A stretch of 64,000 nucleotides of DNA from Erwinia sp. SLM-02 (GTDB taxonomy: Bacteria > Pseudomonadota > Gammaproteobacteria > Enterobacterales > Enterobacteriaceae), in assembly GCF_037450285.1 (NCBI RefSeq), contig NZ_JAQISN010000005.1, forward strand, positions 310,001 to 374,000, given 5' to 3'. Shown here in pieces: positions 34,230 through 43,138 of this stretch. How positions within the stretch are numbered: position 1 is the first letter of the stretch; every line of letters starts with the position of its first letter. The position numbers were made by a program, and so were the translations under genes. The notes beneath the pieces were generated by a model, which searched no databases, was not told the DNA's origin, and saw only the letters and a list, made by a program, of their open reading frames with translations.

Positions 34230-36107
34230 ATGGTAACGCTTGGTAAAGCAGACCTGATTTTAACCAACGGCCGTTTTCACACCGTCGATCGCGAAAACCC
34301 GGTTGCCGACGCTGTGGCGATCCGCGACGGTAAGTTTCTGGAAGTTGGCACCGTTGCCGAAGTGATGCAGCACAGCTGTGAAGGCACGAAAATCATCGAT
34401 CTGAAGGGGCATACGGCTGTGCCGGGCCTGAACGACTCGCACCTGCACCTGATCCGCGGCGGGCTTAACTACAACCTGGAACTGCGCTGGGAAGGCGTGC
34501 CGTCGATTGCCGATGCCATGCGTATGCTGAGAGAGCAGGCGCTGCGCACGCCAAACCCACAGTGGGTGCGCGTGGTCGGCGGCTGGAATGAGTTCCAGTT
34601 TGCCGAGCGCCGCATGCCAACGCTGGAAGAGATCAATGAAGCCGCACCGGATACTCCGGTCTTCGTCCTGCACCTCTACGATCGCGCCCTGCTGAACCGC
34701 GCGGCATTAAAAGTGGTGGGCTATACCCGCGATACGCCAAATCCGCCGGGCGGCGAGATCCAGCGCGACGGCAACGGCAACCCGACCGGGATGCTGATTG
34801 CCCGCCCTAACGCGATGATCCTTTACTCCACGCTGGCGAAAGGGCCAAAGCTGCCGCTGGAACAGCAGGTTAACTCTACCCGCCAATTTATGCGCGAGCT
34901 GAACCGCCTGGGTCTGACCAGCGCCATTGATGCGGGCGGCGGCTTCCAGAACTACCCGGAGGATTACGAGGTCATTTCCGAGCTGCACGAGAAGAAGCAG
35001 ATGACGCTGCGTATCGCCTATAACCTGTTCACCCAGCGTCCGGGCCACGAGCTGGAAGATTTCGAGAAGTGGACCGATATGCTGACCCCGGGCCAGGGCA
35101 CCGACTATTTCCGCCACAACGGCGCGGGCGAGATGCTGGTGTTCTCCGCCGCCGACTTCGAAGATTTCCTTGAGCCGCGCCCGGACCTGGCCCCGGGAAT
35201 GGAAGATGAGCTGGAGCGCGTGGTACGCCACCTGGTGGAGCACCGCTGGCCGTTCCGCCTGCACGCCACCTACAACGAATCGATCAGCCGCATGCTGGAC
35301 GTGTTCGAGAAAGTGAACCGTGATATTCCGTTCAACGGCCTGCACTGGTTCTTCGACCACGCGGAAACCGTGACCCAGAAGAACATCGATCGCATCAAAG
35401 AGCTGGGCGGCGGCATCGCGGTGCAGCACCGCATGGCGTTCCAGGGGGAATACTTCGCCGAGCGCTACGGGATTGAAGCCACCAAACACACGCCACCGGT
35501 CGCGCGGATGCTGGAAACCGGCGTCCCGGTCGGCCTGGGAACGGATGCCACCCGCGTGGCCAGCTATAACCCGTGGACCGCGCTGTACTGGCTGGTATCG
35601 GGTCGTACCGTCGGCGGCATGCAGATGTACGACGTCAATGCCCGCCTGGATCGCGATACCGCGCTGATGCTGTGGACCCAGGGCAGCGCGTGGTTCTCCA
35701 GCGAGCAGGGTAAAAAAGGCCAGATCAAAACCGGCCAGCTGGCGGACCTGGCGGTGCTGAGCAAAGACTACTTTGTGGTGCCGGAAGAAGAGATTAAAGG
35801 CATTGAGTCGGTGCTGACCGTGGTTGACGGCAACGTGGTGTATGCGGCGGGATCCTTTACCTCCGAAGCGCCGCCGTCAATTCCGGTGCTGCCGGAGTGG
35901 TCGCCGGTGGTGAAATTCCCGGGCCACTACCGCAGCGCGCCTCCTCAGGCGAACGGCCGTGCGGCCTTTGCTTCCCAGCCTCACCAGTGCAGCGGCCCGT
36001 GCGGCGTGCACAGCCATCATCACGATATCGCACGCGGTTCCAGCGTGCCGGTGGCCGAAGACAACGCCTTCTGGGGCGCGCTGGGCTGTAGCTGCTTCGC
36101 ATTCTGA
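34230..36107 (+). CDS. YtcJ-like amidohydrolase with Cys/His-rich C-terminal tail
   Basis: A 625-residue member of the amidohydrolase superfamily (amidohydrolase 3/YtcJ-like). The metal-binding HxH is in VPGLNDSHLHLIRGG near residue 73; LHATYNES near residue 346, HWFFDHAETV near 376 and the catalytic Asp in VGLGTDATRVASYNPWTALYW near 437 complete the set. Such enzymes cleave amide or imide bonds, e.g. formamides or N-acyl compounds. The C-terminus beyond residue ~560 is unusual: it carries CSGPCGVHSHHHD and ends GCSCFAF, suggesting an extra metal site. An AGGAGGT site precedes the ATG. It is divergent from the hydrolase and followed by a strong terminator and the MFS gene. Substrate unknown. 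Confidence 0.87.
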   Translation: MVTLGKADLILTNGRFHTVDRENPVADAVAIRDGKFLEVGTVAEVMQHSCEGTKIIDLKGHTAVPGLNDSHLHLIRGGLNYNLELRWEGVPSIADAMRMLREQALRTPNPQWVRVVGGWNEFQFAERRMPTLEEINEAAPDTPVFVLHLYDRALLNRAALKVVGYTRDTPNPPGGEIQRDGNGNPTGMLIARPNAMILYSTLAKGPKLPLEQQVNSTRQFMRELNRLGLTSAIDAGGGFQNYPEDYEVISELHEKKQMTLRIAYNLFTQRPGHELEDFEKWTDMLTPGQGTDYFRHNGAGEMLVFSAADFEDFLEPRPDLAPGMEDELERVVRHLVEHRWPFRLHATYNESISRMLDVFEKVNRDIPFNGLHWFFDHAETVTQKNIDRIKELGGGIAVQHRMAFQGEYFAERYGIEATKHTPPVARMLETGVPVGLGTDATRVASYNPWTALYWLVSGRTVGGMQMYDVNARLDRDTALMLWTQGSAWFSSEQGKKGQIKTGQLADLAVLSKDYFVVPEEEIKGIESVLTVVDGNVVYAAGSFTSEAPPSIPVLPEWSPVVKFPGHYRSAPPQANGRAAFASQPHQCSGPCGVHSHHHDIARGSSVPVAEDNAFWGALGCSCFAF

Positions 36108-36131
36108 TCCCCTGAATCACGATTAACCCTG

Positions 36132-36160
36132 CCGCCCCGTATCACTACGGGGCGGTTTTT
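36132..36160 (+). terminator. Terminator of the amidohydrolase gene
   Basis: Stem CCGCCCCGTA / TACGGGGCGG with a TCAC loop followed by TTTTT. It lies 24 bases after the stop and separates the amidohydrolase from the exporter gene, which therefore needs its own promoter or readthrough. Confidence 0.9.
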
Positions 36161-36295
36161 CTGCGCCTGAATTTCAGCCGGCCGTGCCGTCGTGCTGGGT
36201 TTCCCAGGGGCTTAACTTGAGTAACCGACTGACTCCGAATGAGAGATCGCGATTGCGGATGCCTTTCAGGGCGGGTTGGTAACAGGAGGTGCGCT

Positions 36296-37924
36296 ATGGC
36301 GCAAACTAACGATATTCACAGCGCTACGCCGGAGGTCGCCGAGCTGCCGCCGCAGGCCGGGGTGTCTCCCTGGCAGCCGCTGAGCCAGCCGGTCTTTCGC
36401 CTGCTGTGGATTGCCACCGTAGTGTCTAACATCGGTTCCTGGATGAACGATGTCGGCGTGAACTGGACTATGCTGACGCTCAGCGCGGATCCGCTCAGCG
36501 TGGCGCTGGTGCAGGCGGCCAGCAGCCTGCCGATGTTTCTGTTTGCCCTACCGTCCGGGGTGATGGCCGACATTGTCGACCGGCGTAAGTATTTACTGTT
36601 CTCCCAGCTGTGGGTGTTTATCGCCGCCGCCGGGTTAACCGTGCTTTCCTTTACCGGCCACGTGACGCCGCCGATCCTGCTTATCGCTGCGTTCCTGCTC
36701 AGCGCCGGGGCGGCGATGAGCTCCCCGCCGTTTCAGGCGATTGTGCCGGATCTGGTGCGCAAGGAGGAACTCGGCCCGGCCATCGCGCTAAACTCGCTGG
36801 GGATTAATATCAGCCGTGCCATTGGCCCGGCGCTGGGCGGCCTGATCCTCTCCTTCGCCGGCCCGTGGATGGTATTTCTGCTCAACGCGCTGTCCGTTCT
36901 CGGCGTGGCGTGGGTGCTGTATCGCTGGAAAGCCGAACCGGCGGTGCAGCGCCTGCCGCCGGAGCACTTCTTCTCGGCGGTTCGCGCGGGTTTGCGCTAC
37001 GTCCATGCCGCGCCGGTGCTGAGAAACGTGCTGGTTCGTACCGTCGCCTTCTTCGTTTTCGGCAGCGCCGGCTGGGCTTTGCTGCCGCTGGTCGCCCGCC
37101 GTGAGTTAAATCTTGGTCCCGGCGGCTACGGGATTATGCTGGCGTTTATCGGGGTCGGCGCCATCTGTGGCGCAGTCATGCTGCCGCGACTGCGCAGGCG
37201 CTTTAACCCGGACCGCCTGATGGTTCTGTCCAGCCTGATGTTTGCGGTCACCCTGCTGGCGCTGGCCTTCGTACGCAATTTCTGGCTGCTGAATGCCTTC
37301 GAATTCTTTACCGGCTTCTCGTGGATTGCGGTGCTCTCCACGCTGAATCTGGGGGCACAGCGCAGCGCGGCAAAATGGGTGAAGGCCCGCGCGCTGGCGG
37401 TGTACCTCACCGTATTTTTCGGCGCCATGACCGTTGGGAGTGCCGTCTGGGGGCAGCTGGCCTCGCATTACGGTATCCCGGCCTCCCTGTGCGTGGCCAC
37501 GGTCGGCATGCTACTGGCCAGCACCACGGCGCTGCGCTGGCGGCTGGATCAGGACCCGGACCTGGATCTTGACCTCAGCAATGTGGACAGCGCCGTCCCG
37601 GCCCTGGATATTCACCACGATCGCGGACCGGTGATGGTGAGCTATGAATACCTGATCCGCCAGGACGATGCGCATGACTTTATCCTGTGCATGCAGGATA
37701 TGCGCCGTGTCAGGCGACGCGGTGGCGCCATTAACTGGTCGGTGTATGAAGATATCCTGCAGCCGGGTATTTTTGTGGAGACCTTTATCGTGGGCTCCTG
37801 GATGGAGCACCTGCGCCAGCGGGACCGTTACACCATGAACGATCAGAAAATTCAGAACAGGCTTTACGAATTCCATCAGCAGGACAGCCTGCCGGCGGTC
37901 CGCTATCTGGTGGCCCCCGTTTAA
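36296..37924 (+). CDS. MFS exporter with C-terminal cytosolic domain (MFS_3 family)
   Basis: A 542-residue protein: ~12 transmembrane segments (residues ~30-420), then a soluble domain of ~115 residues. The membrane part has the EntS/MFS_3 features WIATVVSNIGSWMNDVGVNW, the loop 2-3 motif GVMADIVDRRKYLL, and LNSLGINISRAIGPALGGLI. The C-terminal domain (VMVSYEYLIRQDDAHDF ... GIFVETFIVGSWMEHLRQ) resembles a ferredoxin-like dimeric alpha-beta barrel, as in other MFS_3 proteins. The start at 36296 has a full AGGAGGT. It follows the amidohydrolase, so it probably exports or imports a substrate or product of the same pathway. Direction and substrate unknown. Confidence 0.85.
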   Translation: MAQTNDIHSATPEVAELPPQAGVSPWQPLSQPVFRLLWIATVVSNIGSWMNDVGVNWTMLTLSADPLSVALVQAASSLPMFLFALPSGVMADIVDRRKYLLFSQLWVFIAAAGLTVLSFTGHVTPPILLIAAFLLSAGAAMSSPPFQAIVPDLVRKEELGPAIALNSLGINISRAIGPALGGLILSFAGPWMVFLLNALSVLGVAWVLYRWKAEPAVQRLPPEHFFSAVRAGLRYVHAAPVLRNVLVRTVAFFVFGSAGWALLPLVARRELNLGPGGYGIMLAFIGVGAICGAVMLPRLRRRFNPDRLMVLSSLMFAVTLLALAFVRNFWLLNAFEFFTGFSWIAVLSTLNLGAQRSAAKWVKARALAVYLTVFFGAMTVGSAVWGQLASHYGIPASLCVATVGMLLASTTALRWRLDQDPDLDLDLSNVDSAVPALDIHHDRGPVMVSYEYLIRQDDAHDFILCMQDMRRVRRRGGAINWSVYEDILQPGIFVETFIVGSWMEHLRQRDRYTMNDQKIQNRLYEFHQQDSLPAVRYLVAPV

Positions 37925-37952
37925 ACACCCCGCCTGATGTTAATGGCATAAA

Positions 37953-37982
37953 AAAAAGCGCTGACCGAAGTCAGCGCTTTTT
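37953..37982. terminator. Bidirectional terminator between MFS and pirin genes
   Basis: Stem AAAAAGCGCTGAC / GTCAGCGCTTTTT with a CGAA tetraloop. A-run on the left and T-run on the right let it serve both convergent genes. Confidence 0.92.
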
Positions 37983-37994
37983 ATCATCCGTCGC

Positions 37995-38720
37995 TTAGCG
38001 CGTTGGCTGGTTCACTTCCACCGGGCGCAGATCGAACAGCAGCACTTCCGCATCCTGGCCGTCGGTAAAGGTCAGCGTCTGCTCGTTGCGCACCCGCGCC
38101 CCGTCACCTTCTTTAAACTCAATGCCGTTGACGGTGATGCTGCCGCGGGCCACGTGGATATAGGCATAACGGTCGTCCGGCAGCGTCACCGTCTGGCTTT
38201 CGTCACCGTTAAACAGGCCGCTGTAAATCCGCATGTCCTGGCGCACCTTCAGCGAGCCGTCAGTGCCTTCCGGGGAGACAATCAGCCGCATCTGCCCGCG
38301 TTTTTCACTGTCCGGCACCGAAACCTGCTGGTAGCCCGGCGCGGTGTTTTTCTCTGCCGGCACAATCCAGATCTGCAGGAAGTGAACGCCTTCGGTCTGC
38401 GAATGGTTGAACTCGCTGTGGGTCACGCCGCTGCCTGCACTCATCAGCTGCACATCACCCGGGACAATCACCGAACCGGTTCCCATTGAATCTTTGTGTG
38501 CCAGCGCGCCTTCCAGCACGTAGGAGATAATTTCCATGTTGCTGTGCGGATGTGCGCCAAAACCACGGGATTTCGCCACCTGGTCGTCGTTAATTACCAG
38601 CAGGTCAGAGAATCCGACCTGTTTTGGGTCCCAGTAGTTAGCGAAGGAGAAGGTGTGGCGTGAATGCAGCCAGCCGTGATCGCCCAGGCCGCGCTGTGCT
38701 GAAAGTCTTTGCTCGATCAT
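37995..38720 (-). CDS. Pirin-family protein (YhhW-like quercetinase)
   Basis: A 241-residue bicupin of the pirin family. The metal-binding pattern is GFGAHPHSNMEIISYVLEG with His residues near 57-59 and HSEFNHS plus a Glu in the first cupin; FLQIWIVPAEKNTAPGYQQ follows. YhhW-type pirins bind a transition metal and oxidise quercetin-like flavonols in vitro. The start at 38720 follows GGAACA; a longer frame upstream is not supported. It is divergent from a LysR gene 120 bases away, which is likely its regulator; flavonoid or another aromatic response is a reasonable idea. Confidence 0.88.
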   Translation of the reverse strand: MIEQRLSAQRGLGDHGWLHSRHTFSFANYWDPKQVGFSDLLVINDDQVAKSRGFGAHPHSNMEIISYVLEGALAHKDSMGTGSVIVPGDVQLMSAGSGVTHSEFNHSQTEGVHFLQIWIVPAEKNTAPGYQQVSVPDSEKRGQMRLIVSPEGTDGSLKVRQDMRIYSGLFNGDESQTVTLPDDRYAYIHVARGSITVNGIEFKEGDGARVRNEQTLTFTDGQDAEVLLFDLRPVEVNQPTR

Positions 38721-38847
38721 GATGTGTTCCTTAGTTTTTGTGTTGGGTGGCGGGCGTTTGCCCTTCCGATAGACACAGAATATAAGTAAACTCATATGCC
38801 CAACAATGGCCTGAACTGGCAATCACCGTCACGTTTTAGTGGACAAT

Positions 38848-39726
38848 ATGCAGATAGAAGACCTCAGGATCTACGTCGCCGTGATTAACGCCGGCAGCTT
38901 CACCGCCGCGGCCGAACAGCTGCTGCTGTCCAAACAGTACGTCAGCCGCCGCATGGCCGCGCTGGAGGCCTCGCTCGGGGCCAGGCTGCTGATCCGCAAC
39001 ACGCGCAAACTGTCGGTGACCGATGCCGGGCGGACCTTTGCCCAGCACGCGCTGAAGATCCTCGATGACATTCAGGCGGCGCAGCAGTCGGTCTCGGAGC
39101 GCCGCCGCGAGCTGCACGGCACCTTCCGCCTGAGCATGCCGATGTCGTTCGGCATGAGCCATCTGTCGCCGCTACTGGCCGCCTTTCTTGCCCGCCATCC
39201 TGCCGTACAGCTGCACACGGAACTGGCGGACCGCTACGTGGACGTGATTGGCGAAGGGTTTGATATGGCGATCCGCATCGGCACGCTGGCGGACTCCACG
39301 CTGATGGCCCGTCGCCTGGGTGAACTAAAACGGGTGATCTGCGCCAGCCCGGCCTACCTTCAGCGTGCGGGGACGCCGCAGGTCGCGGAGGATCTGCAGC
39401 ATCACGCCTGCCTGCGCTTCGGGCGCGAAGGACAGTACGGCTGGGAGCTGAACGTTGAGGGGAAAGCGAAGATTGTCGCGGTGTGCGGGCCGATGCAGAG
39501 CAATAACGGCGAGGTGCTGCGCGATGCGGCGGTGGCCGGGCTGGGTCTGGTGCTGCTGCCGGAATTTATCGTCGGTGACGCGCTGAAGCGCGGGGATCTG
39601 GTCAGCGTACTGGATGCGTGCCATCCGTCATCACTCATGCTCAGTGCGGTGTATCCGCAGCACCGCCAGCAGAGCGAAACCATCCGCGTGCTGATCGACT
39701 TTTTGCTGGCGGAGCTGGGCCGCTAA
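38848..39726 (+). CDS. LysR-family transcriptional regulator, divergent from pirin
   Basis: A 292-residue LysR regulator. The N-terminal HTH reads VAVINAGSFTAAAEQLLLSK then QYVSRRMAALEASLGARLLI; the effector domain includes GEGFDMAIRIGTLADSTLMA, typical of the CrgA/AaeR-like branch. The ATG at 38848 is used; a GTG three codons upstream (38839) is in frame and possible, neither has a strong ribosome-binding site. Divergent arrangement with the pirin gene suggests it controls pirin (a common pairing in enterobacteria). Confidence 0.87.
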   Translation: MQIEDLRIYVAVINAGSFTAAAEQLLLSKQYVSRRMAALEASLGARLLIRNTRKLSVTDAGRTFAQHALKILDDIQAAQQSVSERRRELHGTFRLSMPMSFGMSHLSPLLAAFLARHPAVQLHTELADRYVDVIGEGFDMAIRIGTLADSTLMARRLGELKRVICASPAYLQRAGTPQVAEDLQHHACLRFGREGQYGWELNVEGKAKIVAVCGPMQSNNGEVLRDAAVAGLGLVLLPEFIVGDALKRGDLVSVLDACHPSSLMLSAVYPQHRQQSETIRVLIDFLLAELGR

Positions 39727-39733
39727 AACGCAA

Positions 39734-39774
39734 ACGGGCCGCCGCTTCTCCGTATTGGAGAAACGACGGCCCGT
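39734..39774. terminator. Long hairpin between convergent LysR and gapC genes
   Basis: ACGGGCC...TTCTCC and GGAGAA...GGCCCGT form an 18-bp stem with two weak pairs around a GTATT loop. No strong T-run on either side; it likely ends both convergent transcripts. Confidence 0.6.
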
Positions 39775-39796
39775 ATTAACTTATCAGCGTTTCAAC

Positions 39797-40798
39797 TTAC
39801 AGGCTGATGTATTTATGCAGCACGCGCACCAGCTGGGTGACAAATCCGTACTCGTTATCGTACCAGGAAACGGTTTTCACCAGCTGCAGATCGCCCACTT
39901 CACTGATTTCCGTCTGGGTTGCATCAAAGATCGAACCGAACGGCAGGCCAATCACGTCTGAGGAGACGATCTCGTCGTCGGTATATTTGAACGATTCGTT
40001 ATTCTCGCAGGCGGCCTGCAGCGCGGCGTTAATTTCTGCCACCGTCACTTTTTTATCCAGCACGGTGACCAGCTCGGTTACCGAACCGGTTTTGGTCGGG
40101 ACGCGCTGCGCATGGCCTTTCAGTTTTCCCGCCAGGGCCGGGATCACCAGCCCGATAGCTTTCGCCGCGCCGGTGGTGTGCGGAATAATATTCTCTGCCG
40201 CCGCACGCGAGGCGCGGAAATCTTTGCCACGCGGGCCGTCAACCAGTGCCTGGGTACCGGTGTAGGCGTGAACGGTGGTCATGGTCCCCACGCGGATGCC
40301 GAAGCTGTCGTTCAGCGCTTTCGCCATCGGTGCCAGGCAGTTGGTGGTGCAGGACGCCACGGAGATAATGGTATCGTCCGCCGTCATCTGGTCATCGTTG
40401 ACGTTGTAGACGATAGTTTTCATCTCACCGGCCGGGGCTGAGATCAGCACGCGAGCGGCACCCGCATCAATGTGCGCCTGCGCTTTTTCGGTTGAGGTAT
40501 AGAAGCCGGTACATTCGATCACCACGTCAACGCCCAGATCGCCCCACGGAATGTTGCGGGCATCTTTTTCGGCGAAAACGGTAATCTCTTTGCCGCCCAC
40601 GACCAGTGATTTCTCACCGGCGCTGACGGTTGCCGGGAACGCGCCGTAGTTGGAGTCGTATTTCAGCAGGTAGGCGAGCATTTCCGGCGAGGTGAGGTCG
40701 TTAATCGCCACGATTTCCACCTGCTCGTTTTGCTCCAGAATACGACGGAGTACCAGGCGGCCAATACGTCCGAAACCATTGATGCCAATCTTTTTCAT
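39797..40798 (-). CDS. gapC: Glyceraldehyde-3-phosphate dehydrogenase, GapC type
   Basis: A 333-residue NAD-dependent GAPDH of class I. The N-terminus KKIGINGFGRIGRLVLRRIL is the Rossmann fingerprint; the catalytic Cys lies in SVASCTTNCLAPMAKAL, the His in TTVHAYTGTQ, and WYDNEYGFVTQL ends the catalytic domain. The sequence is closer to E. coli gapC (a disrupted gene in K-12) than to the main GapA, e.g. NDLTSPEMLAYLLKYDSNYG and KMKTIVYNVNDD-like stretches. It is therefore probably a second, intact GAPDH that adds to glycolysis or has a special role. It has its own promoter region and converges on a LysR gene. Confidence 0.88.
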   Translation of the reverse strand: MKKIGINGFGRIGRLVLRRILEQNEQVEIVAINDLTSPEMLAYLLKYDSNYGAFPATVSAGEKSLVVGGKEITVFAEKDARNIPWGDLGVDVVIECTGFYTSTEKAQAHIDAGAARVLISAPAGEMKTIVYNVNDDQMTADDTIISVASCTTNCLAPMAKALNDSFGIRVGTMTTVHAYTGTQALVDGPRGKDFRASRAAAENIIPHTTGAAKAIGLVIPALAGKLKGHAQRVPTKTGSVTELVTVLDKKVTVAEINAALQAACENNESFKYTDDEIVSSDVIGLPFGSIFDATQTEISEVGDLQLVKTVSWYDNEYGFVTQLVRVLHKYISL

Positions 40799-40950
40799 GG
40801 AACTCTCCAGAATTCAGTTCAGTAGTTGATTACGCAGGCCGTCTCTCGAACAGGCTGTTGCGCAGCTGTTAAAAAGCATAATCCTCATGACGATAAACAA
40901 ACAGCGAAAAGCTTTGTCGTCCAACGTCAAAAAAAGTGAATGAGGCTGGA

Positions 40951-41835
40951 TTAGCTGACGGATTCGGATTTCCGGTATCGGAGGTAATGCAAAAACTGCT
41001 GCACGGCGCGGGAGCAGGTTTTGCTGCTGCGCAATGCCAGCGCGATTTCGCGATAGGGCGCAACATCCAGTGGGCGGGTGACGATGCGGTAAGGGATATT
41101 CCTGAGGATCAGACGGGGTAAAATGCTGACGCCCAGCCCCTTCTCGACCATTGCCATCACCGCGTAATCATCCCACAGGGTAAATTTGACGCGCGGTGCC
41201 AGCCCGGACGTGTTAAAGATCTCCGCAATTTCATGATTGCTGCCCTTTTCCAGCAGGATAAAAGGCCGATCGCAGAGTGCGGCAAGGGGAACGAGGTCTT
41301 TTTCTGCCAGCGGATGATCCTGCGGCAGCACCGCCAGATATTCATCTTTTTCCAGGAAAATCGTCTCCAGCCCCGCTAACGCAGGAAGACGGGTAAAGCC
41401 GCAGTCGACGCGCCCTTCTGCAATCCACGCCTCGATTTCGGTGTAGTCCCCCAGCAGCAGTTCGAAATCTATATTCGGGTAATCGCGCTGAAAGGCGCTG
41501 AGCATCCCGGGTAACCAGTGGGTGGCGACGCTGGAAAAGGTGCCGATACGGATAATGCCGGACTGCAGCCCGTTAAGCGCATCCACCTCCGCCTGCAACT
41601 TCAGGTATTCCTCACAGACGCTTTTCGCAAAGGGCAGCAGCTTAATGCCGTCGGAGGTCAGCCGTACGCCGCTGCGGTGACGCTCGAACAGCGACACCTG
41701 CCACTCTTTTTCCAGATCGTTGATCATCCGGCTGATTGCCGACTGGGAATAAAACAGTTTTTCAGCCGCTTTGGTAAAACTGCCCAGCTCCACCACTTTC
41801 ATAAAGGCTTTATATTTCTGAATATTGATATCCAT
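40951..41835 (-). CDS. LysR-family transcriptional regulator, divergent from EamA transporter
   Basis: A 294-residue LysR protein. The HTH (residues 1-60) is KYKAFMKVVELGSFTKAAEK then LFYSQSAISRMINDLEKEWQ. The effector domain contains GIIRIGTFSSVATHWLPGML, a phrase typical of regulators paired with amino-acid or metabolite exporters. The ATG at 41835 is chosen by alignment of the HTH start; no strong ribosome-binding site is seen, and the much longer open frame upstream (over the divergent transporter gene) is a shadow. It probably controls the divergent EamA transporter, 140 bases away. Confidence 0.86.
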   Translation of the reverse strand: MDINIQKYKAFMKVVELGSFTKAAEKLFYSQSAISRMINDLEKEWQVSLFERHRSGVRLTSDGIKLLPFAKSVCEEYLKLQAEVDALNGLQSGIIRIGTFSSVATHWLPGMLSAFQRDYPNIDFELLLGDYTEIEAWIAEGRVDCGFTRLPALAGLETIFLEKDEYLAVLPQDHPLAEKDLVPLAALCDRPFILLEKGSNHEIAEIFNTSGLAPRVKFTLWDDYAVMAMVEKGLGVSILPRLILRNIPYRIVTRPLDVAPYREIALALRSSKTCSRAVQQFLHYLRYRKSESVS

Positions 41836-41976
41836 CCGGCAACGCACCCATCTGCTTTTGTCATGCATTCCATGATAAACATTCGTTTTTGTCATTTCAA
41901 AGCCAATGGTAGATTGCCTTTCATCTGAACCGGGTGCTTGCCGGAAACAAATCGACGCTAAGGAACGACGACATTG

Positions 41977-42855
41977 ATGCGTATATCTAAAACAACGCTG
42001 GCCGCACAGGGCGCGACCTCCGGGTTTGTGCTGCTGTGGGGATCGGCAGCGATTTTCACCCGTCTGGGGCTGGATAACGCCTCGCCGCTGGCCCTGCTGA
42101 TTGTGCGCTTCGCCATTGCCCTCACCGCGCTGTTGATTATCGGCGGCCTGCGCAAAACCGGGCTGCCTGCGAAGGGGACACGTGTGCCGGTAGCGCTGAC
42201 CGGGCTGATGCTGATTGGCGGCTATTCGGTGTGTTACTTCCGGGCGATGTCGGACGGCGTTACGCCCGGGGCCATCGCCACGATTATGGGCATTCAGCCG
42301 ATTCTGACGCTGTGCCTGACCGAGCGCCGTTTGCAGGGAATGCGGCTCTGCGGTCTGCTGATCGCGCTGGCGGGCCTGGTGCTGATGGTCTGGCAAAGCC
42401 TGATTGCCTCCCGTCTGCCCTTCTCCGGCGTGGCCTGCGCGCTGGCCGCACTCGGCTTTATGACTTTCGGGACCATCATGCAGAAGAAAAACCGCCAGTC
42501 GCCCGCGGAGATCCTGCCCATGCAGTACGGCATCAGCCTGCTGCTGTGCCTGTTTCTGCTGCCGACGGAAACCGTCCATCTTCGTATCAACGCCGCATTT
42601 ATCACCTCGGCACTGTTCCTCGGCGTGCTGATTTCCGTGGTTGCTCAACTGCTGTTCTATCGTCTGCTGAGCGTCGGCAGCATTGTGAATGTCACCAGCC
42701 TGTTTTATCTGGTGCCGGTGATCACTGCCGTGCTGGATTATCTGCTGCTCGGCAACCGGCTGCCGTGGTCCGGCATTGCCGGCATGACGGCAATTCTGCT
42801 GGGTATCATGCTGGTGTTTCGCGCGCCGCAAAAGCCGCAGCGCATCGCCCTCTAA
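41977..42855 (+). CDS. EamA/DMT-family permease
   Basis: A 292-residue inner-membrane protein with ten hydrophobic segments and the internal duplication of the EamA family. The first half starts GFVLLWGSAAIFTRLGLDNA, with the usual W-G-S/x-A near the N-terminus; the second half has ALGFMTFGTIMQKKNRQ and ends YLVPVITAVLDYLLLGNRLPW, the GE/N-R-L hallmark. DMT exporters usually expel amino acids, nucleosides or related metabolites. The ATG at 41977 is used; the TTG immediately before it is a possible start because AAGGAA is 8 bases from it. A terminator follows. Confidence 0.87.
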   Translation: MRISKTTLAAQGATSGFVLLWGSAAIFTRLGLDNASPLALLIVRFAIALTALLIIGGLRKTGLPAKGTRVPVALTGLMLIGGYSVCYFRAMSDGVTPGAIATIMGIQPILTLCLTERRLQGMRLCGLLIALAGLVLMVWQSLIASRLPFSGVACALAALGFMTFGTIMQKKNRQSPAEILPMQYGISLLLCLFLLPTETVHLRINAAFITSALFLGVLISVVAQLLFYRLLSVGSIVNVTSLFYLVPVITAVLDYLLLGNRLPWSGIAGMTAILLGIMLVFRAPQKPQRIAL

Positions 42856-42859
42856 GAGA

Positions 42860-42900
42860 TACCCCCGTTTCGTTTACAGGCTGGAACGGGGGTAGTTTTC
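42860..42900 (+). terminator. Terminator of the EamA transporter gene
   Basis: TACCCCCGTT and AACGGGGGTA pair over a ~14-base loop and are followed by GTTTTC. Short T-run but strong GC stem, 4 bases after the stop. Confidence 0.75.
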
Positions 42901-43082
42901 CACCGAGAGATTAACGGCAGCCCAGGCGGCCATCCTTGTAGCGTTTCTCTCTTACCTGATCAAAAGCGATACGCCATTTTCACCCGTCGTAAATATGTTT
43001 CAGTGTTAAGGCATAACCCTCGCCTGAATTTAATCACTCTGAGTAACGGTTCCCTCTTGACACTGCTGCAATAAAACATCAT

Positions 43083-43099
43083 AACTGTACCGTACAGTT
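43083..43099. promoter_or_regulatory. TetR operator upstream of DUF3313/MipA operon
   Basis: AACTGTAC-C-GTACAGTT is a perfect 8-bp inverted repeat around one base, about 40 bases before the lipoprotein start, overlapping the probable promoter. A near-copy lies at 44924-44940 beside the TetR gene. Confidence 0.8.
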
Positions 43100-43138
43100 T
43101 AGTTATTATGTTTCCAGTTATTTAAAGGAGTGAACATC

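Noticed and set aside
41836..42831. N-terminal 330-residue extension of the LysR gene opposite the EamA transporter
   Set aside because: The extension is low-complexity Gln/His-rich shadow of the transporter; LysR HTH begins normally at 41835.
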